Source of the DNA: Geochorda sp036562495
GTDB lineage: Bacteria > Bacillota > Limnochordia > Limnochordales > Geochordaceae
Length of the DNA: 64,000 nt
NCBI GenBank assembly: GCA_036562495.1
Contig: DATCKA010000104.1
Coordinates: 1-64,000 of the forward strand
Direction: 5' to 3'
The translations under genes were made by a program, and so were the position numbers. The notes under the pieces are model-generated. The model was given only the letters and a program-made list of their open reading frames with translations. It had not been told where the DNA came from and ran no database searches. Of this stretch, positions 40,952-50,000 are shown piece by piece. Every line of letters starts with the position of its first letter. Position 1 is the stretch's first letter.

Positions 40952-41740
40952 GTGGTGAGGCGGCGAGGGGCGGGCGGCGGCGCGGCGCTGACGCTGGACA
41001 AGCTGGGTGTACCCAAGGACCGCGAGGGCCGCGAACGCTACGTGCGCGAGATGTTCGACAGCATCTCGCACCGGTACGACCTGCTCAATCGCCTGCTCAG
41101 CTTCGGACAAGACGTGCTATGGCGCAAGGCCGCCGCCGCCCTGGCCTGCGGCGATGGGGTGGGGCACGTGCTGGACGTCGCCACCGGGACGGGCGACCTG
41201 GCCCTGGAGGTGGCGAGGCGGCTGGGGCCCCACGGGTCGGTGGTGGGGGTCGACTTCGCACTGGGCATGATGAAGGTAGGCGTGGCCAAGATCGAGCGAG
41301 AGGGCATGGCGGCGAGGGTGCGGATGGTGGGTGGCAACGGTCTGGCCCTGCCATTCGCGGACGGCGCCTTCGATGCGGCCACGACCGCCTTCGCGGCCCG
41401 CAACGTGGCGGACCTTTTGGGCTTCTTCAGAGAGCTGCGCCGGGTCGTACGGCCGGGTGGCCGGGTGGTCTGCCTCGAGCTGTCGCACCCCTCCCCCGCC
41501 CTCTGGCGGTGGCTTTACGAGCTCTACTTCTACCATGCCGTGCCCCGGATCGGGCGGCTCTTCATCGGTCGCTCGGGACCTTACGAGTACCTGCCGGGCT
41601 CGTTGACCGACTTCCCCGATCCGGATCGCCTCGCCACGGTGATGGCCGCCGCAGGCCTGACCAGGGTGCAGTACCGCCTCAAGCTGGGCGGCATCGCTGC
41701 CATCCACGTCGGGGAGGTGCCCCAGGCTGCAGACGGTTGA
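40952..41740 (+). CDS. menG: Demethylmenaquinone methyltransferase
   Basis: 262 residues of the UbiE/MenG family. VREMFDSISHRYDLLNRLLSFG is the family N-terminal signature, and LDVATGTGDLALEVA is the SAM-binding motif. DFPDPDRLATVMAAAG and LGGIAAIHVG close the protein. It makes the final methylation in menaquinone synthesis. The start could be GTG 40952 or 40955. It lies 20 bases after rex, and the polyprenyl synthase follows with overlap, so side chain and ring steps are coupled. Confidence 0.93.
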   Translation: MVRRRGAGGGAALTLDKLGVPKDREGRERYVREMFDSISHRYDLLNRLLSFGQDVLWRKAAAALACGDGVGHVLDVATGTGDLALEVARRLGPHGSVVGVDFALGMMKVGVAKIEREGMAARVRMVGGNGLALPFADGAFDAATTAFAARNVADLLGFFRELRRVVRPGGRVVCLELSHPSPALWRWLYELYFYHAVPRIGRLFIGRSGPYEYLPGSLTDFPDPDRLATVMAAAGLTRVQYRLKLGGIAAIHVGEVPQAADG

Positions 41741-42701
41741 GCAGCGCATACGAGACTATCTGGGGGAGGCCCTGGGGCAGGTCGAGCGGCTCCTGCAGGA
41801 AGTGCTGGCCGCCACCGAGCCGCTGGCGGCCAAGACCTCCTTGCACCTGCTCCACGCGGGCGGCAAGCGCATCCGGCCGGTCGTGACGCTGCTGGCGGGA
41901 AGGGTCTTCGGCGCGCCGGACGAGGCGGTGGTACCCATCGCGGCAGCCGCCGAGATGATCCACATGGCCACCCTCGTGCACGACGATGTCATCGACGGGG
42001 CACGGAGCCGGCGGGGCCGACCCACCGTCAACGCCATCTGGGGCGACTACCCGGCCGTGTTGACGGGCGACTTCATGCTGGCCCGGGCGATGAGCATCAT
42101 CGTGGACCACGGGCACCCGCGCGTGCTCAAAGTGATGTCCGACATGATCTTCGAGATGTGCGAGGGCGAGATCGCCCAGCACGAGGCCAAGGGTCGCCTG
42201 GACCTGACCGAGCAGGAGTACCTGCGTCGCATCGGCAAGAAGACGGCCCGCTTCTTCCAGGCGTGCTCGGAGAGCGGGGCGTTGCTGGCCGGGGCCTCAC
42301 CGGCCCACGTGCGGGCCATGGGGCAGTTCGGCTACAATCTAGGCATGGCCTTCCAGGTGGTCGACGACCTGCTGGACATGACCGGCGACGAGCGCACCAT
42401 GGGCAAGCCGGTGGGCTCCGACCTCGCGCAGGGCGTGCTGACCTTGCCCGTCATCTACCTGCTCCAGCGAGAGGAGTACCGGGACCGGGTGGCCAGCCGG
42501 TTGCAGGTGCTCCCCCCATCCCCCCAGGACATCCAGGCCATCCTGCAACTGGTGCGCCAAAACGGCGCGCTCCACTACACGCAGGAGGTCGCCTGGCAGT
42601 ACGCCCGCAAGGCCATGGAGTCGCTGGCGGCGATCCCGCCGGGCGAGGCCTCCGACCTGCTCCGGGAGATGGTGGGGGCGCTCGGTACCCGGAGCCGGTA
42701 G
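41727..42701 (+). CDS. Polyprenyl diphosphate synthase (HepT/IspB type), probable CTG start
   Basis: About 324 residues from CTG at 41727. GGKRIRPVVTLLAG, the first aspartate-rich motif LVHDDVIDGARSRRG and the second FQVVDDLLDMTGD mark a long-chain trans-prenyl synthase, supplying the menaquinone side chain. The first in-frame GTG (41802) would remove conserved helix residues such as YLGEALGQVERLLQ. Upstream there is no ATG, GTG or TTG in frame, but GGGGAGGTG sits seven bases before CTG 41727. This start overlaps the menG end by 14 bases. Confidence 0.9.
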   Translation: MQTVEQRIRDYLGEALGQVERLLQEVLAATEPLAAKTSLHLLHAGGKRIRPVVTLLAGRVFGAPDEAVVPIAAAAEMIHMATLVHDDVIDGARSRRGRPTVNAIWGDYPAVLTGDFMLARAMSIIVDHGHPRVLKVMSDMIFEMCEGEIAQHEAKGRLDLTEQEYLRRIGKKTARFFQACSESGALLAGASPAHVRAMGQFGYNLGMAFQVVDDLLDMTGDERTMGKPVGSDLAQGVLTLPVIYLLQREEYRDRVASRLQVLPPSPQDIQAILQLVRQNGALHYTQEVAWQYARKAMESLAAIPPGEASDLLREMVGALGTRSR

Positions 42702-42730
42702 GCCCTTTCCCTGCCGCAAACCGGCAAGAG

Positions 42731-42745
42731 GAGGGGCGGCCCCTC
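42731..42745. repeat. Inverted repeat between prenyl synthase and tatA
   Basis: GAGGGGC-G-GCCCCTC has perfect seven-base arms around one base, in the 127-base gap before tatA. The spacer is too short for a good hairpin, so a protein site is more likely than a terminator. Weak evidence. Confidence 0.3.
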
Positions 42746-42828
42746 GCTTCGAAGGGTCCTCATCCGGCCCGCATGTGCCGCCGGCGAGGCCGAGCCTGGA
42801 AAGCGTGGGGAGATGAGCGCGACCTGCC

Positions 42829-43095
42829 ATGTTTAACATCGGTCCTGCCGAGCTGCTGGTCATCCTGCTCCTGGCTCTCATCATCTTCGGACCCGGCAAG
42901 CTGCCCGAGGTAGGACGGGCACTGGGGCGCACCATCAACGAGTTCCGTCGGGCGACCCAGGAGCCCACCGAGCGCGGCGAGCCCTCGTCGACCGGTTCGC
43001 CGAGCACCGGACGTCCATCCGAGAAGGCGGCGTCGACCAGCGGGCCCCGATCGGAGCCGGCGCGAAGCGATGCCGGCAGCACGAACGGTGCGTGA
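42829..43095 (+). CDS. tatA: Sec-independent translocase protein TatA
   Basis: 88 residues. One N-terminal membrane helix (AELLVILLLALIIFGPGKLPEVGRALG) contains the FGPGKLPE hinge, followed by an amphipathic helix (RTINEFRRAT) and a Ser/Gly-rich acidic-basic tail. It forms the pore of the twin-arginine system, which exports folded proteins. The end overlaps the first TatC gene by 26 bases. No TatB is distinguishable. Confidence 0.94.
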   Translation: MFNIGPAELLVILLLALIIFGPGKLPEVGRALGRTINEFRRATQEPTERGEPSSTGSPSTGRPSEKAASTSGPRSEPARSDAGSTNGA

Positions 43096-43885
43096 GCGAT
43101 CCGACACCGCCGAGCGCCTCAGTGGCTGGCGGTGGCGCCGGCGGTTGCCCGGCGCCGAGATGACGCTGCCCGAGCACCTCGAGGAGCTCCGATACCGCTC
43201 GCTGGTCTCGCTGGCAGCGCTGGCGGGAGGCTTCGTCGTGGGGTGGAGGGTGACGCCCCACGCGCTCGACGTGCTGAGGGGTGAGGTCGGGCGGCTGGTC
43301 GTGGTGACGCCGGCTGAGGCCTTCGTCACCTATCTGCGCGTGGCCTTCACGGTGGGGCTGGCGGTGGCCTCCCCCATCATCGTGGCGCAGATCTGGCTCT
43401 TCGTGGTGCCGGGGCTATACCCCGCGGAGATCGCGCTGGCCGCCCGGATCGGACCGGCCGCGGCGTTGCTCTTCGCTGCTGGACTGGCCTTCGGAGCGGT
43501 CGTCATCTTCCCCGTGGCGATACGTTTCCTTCTGGCCCAGGCGGGGCCGGGCGTCGTCTCAGCCCTTGCGGTGAGCCGGGTGCTCAGCTTCGCGCTGGGG
43601 CTGGTGGTGCCCTTCGGGCTCGTCTTCCAGATGCCTCTGGCTGCCTACGTGGCGGCTCGGCTTGGGCTGGTGGAGCCCGCCAGGCTGGCGGGGCTGCGCC
43701 GCTGGGCCATCCTGCTCGCCTTCGTGGTAGGGGCGGTCCTGACGCCGCCCGACGTGGTCTCGCAAGTGTTGATGGCTGTGCCGCTGGTCGTGCTGTACGA
43801 GGTCTCGATCGGGACCGCCCGATGGGGAGCGCGAGCGAGAGCCCGCGGTCCTGTCGAGGATGGAGTACGGGGCGAGGCGAGCTGA
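43070..43885 (+). CDS. tatC: Twin-arginine translocase TatC, copy 1
   Basis: 271 residues with six membrane helices. The N-terminal receptor motif MTLPEHLEELRYR (HLEELR at 36-41) and SPIIVAQIWLFVVPGLYPAEI are conserved, so this copy keeps the signal-peptide binding elements. The C-terminal tail (after about residue 250) is variable. ATG at 43070 or GTG at 43088 could start it. It is followed after six bases by a second TatC-like gene. Confidence 0.92.
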   Translation: MPAARTVRERSDTAERLSGWRWRRRLPGAEMTLPEHLEELRYRSLVSLAALAGGFVVGWRVTPHALDVLRGEVGRLVVVTPAEAFVTYLRVAFTVGLAVASPIIVAQIWLFVVPGLYPAEIALAARIGPAAALLFAAGLAFGAVVIFPVAIRFLLAQAGPGVVSALAVSRVLSFALGLVVPFGLVFQMPLAAYVAARLGLVEPARLAGLRRWAILLAFVVGAVLTPPDVVSQVLMAVPLVVLYEVSIGTARWGARARARGPVEDGVRGEAS

Positions 43886-43890
43886 GGGAG

Positions 43891-44679
43891 ATGTCGCAAC
43901 CGCCACAGGAGAGTCCCTGGGAGCAGCTGGCCCAGTACCTGCGGCGCTCCCCCCTGGTGCATCGCTTCGAGGCCATCCGCCGCTACCTGGGAGCCGCCCT
44001 GGTCGTCTTCGTGGCTGCCGCCACCGCGGCTTTCTCGTTGGCGCCCGCGGTGCTGCAGGACATGCAGCGCCGGATGCCGGGCTCCGACGGGTTGGTGATG
44101 CTGGCCCCGGCCGAGGGCTTCCTCGTGCGGATCAAGGTGGCGCTGGCCATGGGGGCCGCGACGGCCGTGCCGCTGGTGATGCTGGGAGTGTGGGCCGTCG
44201 CCACGCGGGGACGCCCCTGGGGGCGGAGGCTCGTGACGTTTCTGGCCATCCCCGTGTCGTTGGGGCTGTTCGGCATCGGCGCCTGGTTCGCGTACGGGTG
44301 GATCGTGCCGGCGGCGCTGCGCTTCTTGCTGGGATTCGCCGCCGACCGTCTGGAGGCCATGATCTCGGTCAACAGCTACGTCAACTTCATCCTGTCCGTT
44401 GTCGTGCCCTTCGGACTGGTCTTCCAGCTCCCGCTGCTGATCTTCTTCCTGGCCCGGCTCGGCGTCTTGCACCACCGGACCCTGGCGGAGCGCAGGGGCT
44501 ACGCCGTGGTGGGCATCGCCGCACTGGCCGCCGCGCTGACCCCGGGGCCCGATGTCTTCTCCCAGCTCTTGATGGCCATCCCTCTGGTGGCGCTGTACGA
44601 GGTGAGCATCTGGGTGGCCTGGCTTGCCACCCTCCGCACCCGGCGCCAGGAGAGCGACCCTGCCATGCGCCCTTCCTGA
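43891..44679 (+). CDS. TatC-like protein, divergent copy 2
   Basis: 262 residues with TatC topology (six helices) and conserved late segments such as NFILSVVVPFGLVFQLPLLIFFLARLGV and LTPGPDVFSQLLMAIPLVALYEVSI. The N-terminal HLEELR motif is missing and reads LRRSPLVHRFEAIRRYLG, and the loop with the essential glutamate of TatC is unlike copy 1. It is probably a partner that forms a mixed TatC complex rather than an independent receptor. ATG at 43891 has GAGGGAG immediately upstream. Confidence 0.85.
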   Translation: MSQPPQESPWEQLAQYLRRSPLVHRFEAIRRYLGAALVVFVAAATAAFSLAPAVLQDMQRRMPGSDGLVMLAPAEGFLVRIKVALAMGAATAVPLVMLGVWAVATRGRPWGRRLVTFLAIPVSLGLFGIGAWFAYGWIVPAALRFLLGFAADRLEAMISVNSYVNFILSVVVPFGLVFQLPLLIFFLARLGVLHHRTLAERRGYAVVGIAALAAALTPGPDVFSQLLMAIPLVALYEVSIWVAWLATLRTRRQESDPAMRPS

Positions 44680-44914
44680 TGCCATGAAGCCGAGCACAGC
44701 ACTGTACACACGATGGAGATAGTGTGACTTTCCTCGGGGGATCGTGTCACTGGCCCGCGGCAGGGCGGGCCCGTCGGCGTCTCGAAGCCCTCCGTGCCGC
44801 GCGAGAGCGGTCACGGTTTCTCCGCGCAGGCTGGTCGAGGCGGATCCAGGGAAGGGGGCGAGCGCGCGGTCTCGTCGGCCCCTGACGGCGAGAGGGGCCG
44901 GAGCGCGCGGTGAC

Positions 44915-46600
44915 ATGGAGCACGATGCCGAGATCAACCAGCGGGCTCGGTTGCGCCCTATCACGGAGATCGCCGACGAGCTGGGGTTGGGACCCGACGA
45001 CATCGAGCCCTACGGGCGCTACATGGCCAAGGTGTCCATGGCGGCGGTACGCCGAGCGGCCGCCAACCGCAGGGGTCGGCTCATCTACACGACCGCCATC
45101 ACCGCGACCCCCGCGGGTGAGGGCAAGACCACCGTCGCCATCGGCTTGACCCAGGCCCTGGGCAGGATGGGGCTCAAGGCCGCCGTCTGCTTGCGGGAGC
45201 CCTCGCTCGGGCCCACCTTCGGGGTCAAGGGCGGCGCCACGGGCGGCGGTCGTAGCCAGATCGCCCCCATGGTCAACATCAACTTGCACTTCACCGGTGA
45301 CCTGCATGCGGTGGCCGCGGCACACAACCTCCTGGCGGCGGCCATCGACAACCACATCCACCAGGGCAACGAGCTGGGGCTCGACCCCAAGCGGGTCTTC
45401 TGGCGCCGGGTGATGGACATCAACGATCGGCAGCTGCGCCATATCGTGGTCGGGCTGGGCGCGCCCGGCGACGGGGTGGTGAGGGAGACCGGCTTCGACA
45501 TCACGGCGGCCTCCGAGGTGATGGCCATCCTCTGCCTCAGCCGCGACATGGACGACCTCAAGGCTCGGCTGGGGCGGATCCTGGTGGGCGAGGGGCGGGC
45601 CACCGCCGGCCGCAAGGCCCCATGGATCTTCGCCCAGCAGATCGGCGTGGTCGGGGCCATGGCGGTGCTCTTGCGCGACGCCATCAAGCCCAATCTGGTC
45701 CAGACCCTGGAGGGCCAGCCCGCCTTCGTCCATGGCGGTCCCTTCGCCAACATCGCCCACGGCAACAACTCCATCCTGGCCACCCAGACGGCGCTGGGCC
45801 TGGCCGACCTGGTGGTGACCGAGGGCGGCTTCGCGGCGGACCTGGGCGCCGAGAAGTTCCTGGACATCGTGGTGCCGCAGACAGGCCTGGTGCCGGACGT
45901 GGTGGTGCTCGTGGCCACCGTGCGCGCCTTGCACTGGCACGGCGGGGCATCCCGGTCGACCCTGCACGCCTACGACCCCGAGGCACTCCGCCGGGGCTTC
46001 GCCAATCTGGACCACCACATCCGGACGCTCCGGCGCTTCGGGTTGCCGGTCGTGGTGGCCGTCAACCGCTTCGAGTCCGACGATCCTCGAGAGCTGGAGG
46101 CCGTCGTCGCCCACTGCCAGGAGATGGGCGTGAGGGCCGCGGTGGCCGACGTCGTCGCACGCGGCGGGGAGGGGGGCGTGGAGCTGGCCGAGGCGGTGCT
46201 GGCGACGATGGAGCGGGAGCGCCCGTCGTTCAGGCCTGCCTATGAGTGGGAGCTACCCCTCACCGAGAAGCTGGAGCGCCTGGCCACCCAGGTCTACGGC
46301 GCCGACGGGGTCGACCTGAGCCCCCGGGCGCGGGCCGAGCTCGAGGCGCTGGAGGAGCGGGGATTCGGCGGACTGCCGCTGTGCGTGGCCAAGACGCAGT
46401 TCTCCATCAGCGACGATCCCTCTCGCCGGGGCGCGCCGACGGGCTGGCGGCTCCAGGTGCGGGAGGTACGGCCCTCGCTGGGAGCCGGGTTTGTCGTGGC
46501 CCTGACGGGTGACGTCATGACCATGCCCGGATTGCCCAAGGAGCCGGCGGCCCTCCGGATCGACGTGGACGAGGAGGGATTCGTCACCGGCCTGTCGTAG
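44915..46600 (+). CDS. fhs: Formate--tetrahydrofolate ligase
   Basis: 561 residues, the usual length. The P-loop is TPAGEGKTT, followed by REPSLGPTFGVKGGATGGGRSQIAPM. GGPFANIAHGNNSILAT and TEGGFAADLGAEKFLDI are conserved. It forms 10-formyl-tetrahydrofolate from formate, THF and ATP, feeding purine synthesis or the Wood-Ljungdahl methyl branch. No other acetogenesis gene is in the window. ATG at 44915 was chosen since earlier residues are not conserved. The 235-base upstream gap has no recognisable gene. Confidence 0.95.
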   Translation: MEHDAEINQRARLRPITEIADELGLGPDDIEPYGRYMAKVSMAAVRRAAANRRGRLIYTTAITATPAGEGKTTVAIGLTQALGRMGLKAAVCLREPSLGPTFGVKGGATGGGRSQIAPMVNINLHFTGDLHAVAAAHNLLAAAIDNHIHQGNELGLDPKRVFWRRVMDINDRQLRHIVVGLGAPGDGVVRETGFDITAASEVMAILCLSRDMDDLKARLGRILVGEGRATAGRKAPWIFAQQIGVVGAMAVLLRDAIKPNLVQTLEGQPAFVHGGPFANIAHGNNSILATQTALGLADLVVTEGGFAADLGAEKFLDIVVPQTGLVPDVVVLVATVRALHWHGGASRSTLHAYDPEALRRGFANLDHHIRTLRRFGLPVVVAVNRFESDDPRELEAVVAHCQEMGVRAAVADVVARGGEGGVELAEAVLATMERERPSFRPAYEWELPLTEKLERLATQVYGADGVDLSPRARAELEALEERGFGGLPLCVAKTQFSISDDPSRRGAPTGWRLQVREVRPSLGAGFVVALTGDVMTMPGLPKEPAALRIDVDEEGFVTGLS

Positions 46601-46651
46601 CGGTGGCTCGTCCATGGCATCCTCGTCCTGGAGAGGTGGCGCGACGTCGAG

Positions 46652-47065
46652 TTGGCCTGGGAACGCACCCTCGTCATCATCAAGCCCGAGGCCGTGAAGG
46701 CAGGCCTCATCGGGGAGATCCTGTCTCGCTTCGAGCGCAAGGGGCTCAAGATCACCCGCATCCGAGACGGCCGCATCGACCGCGCGCTGGCGCGGCAGCA
46801 TTACATCCACCATGCCGACAAGCCCTTCTTCGAGGGGCTGTTGGACGCCATCACCGCCGGCCCGGTCGTCTTCGCCATCGTGGAGGGGCCGTCGGCCATC
46901 GCGCACGTGCGCAACCTGGTCGGCGCCACGGACCCGGTCAAGGCCAGTCCGGGTAGCATCCGGGGAGACTTCGCCGTGGAGCTGCCCTTCAACATGGTGC
47001 ACGCCTCCGACAGCCCGGAGACGGCGGAGGCGGAGATCCGGCGGTTCTTCGGCGAGGGAGCGTAG
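46652..47065 (+). CDS. ndk: Nucleoside diphosphate kinase
   Basis: 137 residues, normal length. TLVIIKPEAVKAGLIGEIL opens the protein, and the phosphohistidine is H117 in NMVHASDSPETAEAEI. It balances NTP pools using ATP. The TTG start at 46652 has GAGAGGTGG twelve bases upstream, a little far. It follows fhs by 51 bases. The convergent VWA gene ends 27 bases downstream. Confidence 0.95.
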   Translation: MAWERTLVIIKPEAVKAGLIGEILSRFERKGLKITRIRDGRIDRALARQHYIHHADKPFFEGLLDAITAGPVVFAIVEGPSAIAHVRNLVGATDPVKASPGSIRGDFAVELPFNMVHASDSPETAEAEIRRFFGEGA

Positions 47066-47091
47066 CGGCGCAAGGTAGCGGGCGCCGGGGC

Positions 47092-50000
47092 CTACGAGCC
47101 CCGGCGCTCCCGTCTCAGGCGAGCCAGGTAGAGGCGGGCCGCCCGGGCCGGGTCGACGCCACCGTCGTCGCCGGTGGCGCTCGGGCCGTCGAGGGGGCGC
47201 GGTCGAGCCTGGCGCTTGGCCTCCAGGATGTCTCGAGCCGAGGGGGAGGGCCTGCGTGTCGGGCGCCGCAGCCGTCCGGCCCAGGCCGCGACGCCTCCCA
47301 CGAGGTCGGTCAGCAAGGCCGCGGGTGACTCCGTCAACCGGCGCACCCCCACATCAGCCACCAGGAGTGCCATGGCCATGCCGATGAGCCAGGGCCACGC
47401 CGGCCTCGTCCGCCAGCCCCCGGCCTGTGCGGGGGGCAGCCCCGCCAGCCGAGCGGCGGCATCGGCCACCGGTGCCGGCAGGGGGCCTTGCTCCTGGGTC
47501 ACCGTCGGGGTGATATAGGCCACGATCTGCCCGCCGGTCTCGTGGGCCAGGCGGCTCAACAGAGAGGGCGAGGGTGGGCCGGGCTCCAGTTCGGCCGGGT
47601 AGGCGCGAAGCGCGACCGCCTGCAGCCGCCGGCCCTCCACGGCGACCGTCGCGACGTAGCCCCCGGGCTCGGATGCGTCGAAGGCGCCGGTGTAGCGCCC
47701 GGGCGCCTCCTGGCGCAGGGGCACGGTCTCAGAGACCCCTCCGGGGCCGCTGACGATGGCCTCGGCCTGCAAGAAGTTGACGGGACGCCCCTGGTCGTCG
47801 AGGGCCTCGAGGACGACCCGGCCACGCTCGGGGCCCAGCTCGACATACAGGCGAGACGCCCCGGGTGAGGCATCGGCGGGCGGCAGCACCCACCGGGCCA
47901 TCCGGTCCAGCAGCGCGGCCGCCAGGCCCTCATCGTGCCACGATCTCGTCCACGGCCCGGTGAGGCTCGACGTGAAGGCCACGACCCGCCCGAGCCCCGC
48001 CCGCCACGCAGCCAGGATGGGGTCGCCCTCCTGCGAGACGAGATAGACGGGAGCATCGGGCTTGGGCGTGGTGGCGACGTACGCCTCCAGAGGTGGCGGC
48101 GACTCCGCCTGCGGCGGCAGAAGCGACGCGCCCACGCCGTGCTGTCCGGTGGCGCGCACCTGCACGGGCCCGGCCACGATGGCGGAACGGGTCACGACGA
48201 TGGTCTCCGAGGCGAAGATCTGGGGGATCGCCCGCAGATCCCGCGTCTGATAGAAGCGCCCCCTTCCCCACCGGGCGATCTCCGCCAGGAGGGCCGCGTC
48301 GGCGTCGGGGCCGATGGCCACGGTGCTGACGGTGATGCCGCGTTGGGCGGCCTGTCGGGTCATCCCCTCGAAGTCGGCGGGGTTGGACTTGCCGTCCGAG
48401 AGCACGATGACGTGCCGCACCATGGCCCGGGTCGACTCCAGGCTCCCGAGCGCCTCCCGCAGCGCCGGGCCCAGGTCGGTACCCCCATCGGCGGTCAGGG
48501 TCGCCATGCGTCGAAGCAGGGGCGACGGATCCGAGGCCGGCGACAACGGCTGCACCCAACGGGGCTGCCCGTCGAACGCCAGTACCCCGACCAGGTCGTC
48601 GGGCGACAACAACTCCAGCGTGGCGGCGGCGGCACGGCGGGCCGCGTCGAGCTTGGTGCCGGTGACGTCCCGCTCGCCCATGCTGCCCGACTTGTCGATG
48701 ACCAGCACCAGCGCCACCTGAGGGACGAGCAGGCGGGCCGGCACTTCCGAACGCACCGGAAGCAGCTCCTCGAGAGGCGTGTCGAGGTAGCCTCCGGGCC
48801 CGAATGCCTTGGGACCTCCCAGCACCACCAGCCCGACGCCCATGTCGCGCACGCTGGCGGCCAGCGCATCCATCTGGGAGCTCGACAGGCTCGAGGCGGG
48901 CACGTCGTCCAGCACGATGGCCGAGTACCGGGCGAGGCTGGTCCTCGAGTCCGGCAGGGTCTCGGGTGAGACGACCTCCACCGGGATGCCCCGAGCCGAC
49001 AGCCACCGGCTGCCGGGGCTTGGCGACGATGCGACGTAGAGCAGGCGTCGGTGGCCTTCGATCCGGACAGCTGCTCCTGCCCGGTTGTTGCTCGGCTCCA
49101 GGTCGGCCTGCCAGCTCGAGAGGACGGCCTCGTAGAGGGCGACGGGGCCGGCGGGGGGCGACGGATCCTCGAAGGCGACGTTGTGCCAGCCGCCGCGCAG
49201 GGCGATCTCGCCCTCCCAAAGCAGCGTGCCGTCACGGTGGAGGGCCAGGCGGACCTGCTGGGGGCGCGATGACCAGAGCCGCACGCGCACCGCCACCGGC
49301 TCTCCCTCGGCGACGGAGGCGGGCGCCGTCACGGAGGCGACGGCCACCTCCGGGTCGAGGCCGGCCAGCACCGGCACCACGTCGACGGGGGGGAAGGCGG
49401 GATCCTCGCGGACCGCGGCCAGGGCGTCGCCAGCCGTCTGGCGGCCGTCGCTCAACAAGACGATGCGGCCTGGCGGGCTGGCCCGACCCGACTCGCCGTC
49501 CGTCAGGAGGCTTCGGGCAGCGTGCAGGGCCGCCTCGAGATCGGTGGCCTCCCCTGTGGAGCCGGCGGGCATTCCCAGCGGGACGTCGGGATCCGGGCGG
49601 GCTCCGCGGTAGGCGGCACGGAGCCTTGGCGCCCGGTCTGCCTCCACGACCCACGCCCGATCCCGAGGCCCCAGCTGCTGCAGCACCGCCTCGACGAATC
49701 GGTAGGCGGCTGCCCGAGCCTCCGCCGGGAGGCTGCGGCTGGTGTCGACGACGAAGACGAGGCGGCGGCCATCCGACGGCAGCGGCACCATCGGATCCGC
49801 GAGGGCCGCCATCAGGGCGACCATCGCAGCAGCCCGCAGCAGCACGAAGCGCCGCCGTTGCCGCTGCCAGGCCGTCAGCACCGGATGCCCCGCCCCGCTC
49901 GCCGTCGACATCCCGAGACCCCTCAGCCCGTCTCGAGGGCCGGGACGCAGGTAGAGTGCCGCTTCGACGACCAGCGTCGCGAGGGCCATCGCCGCCGCCC

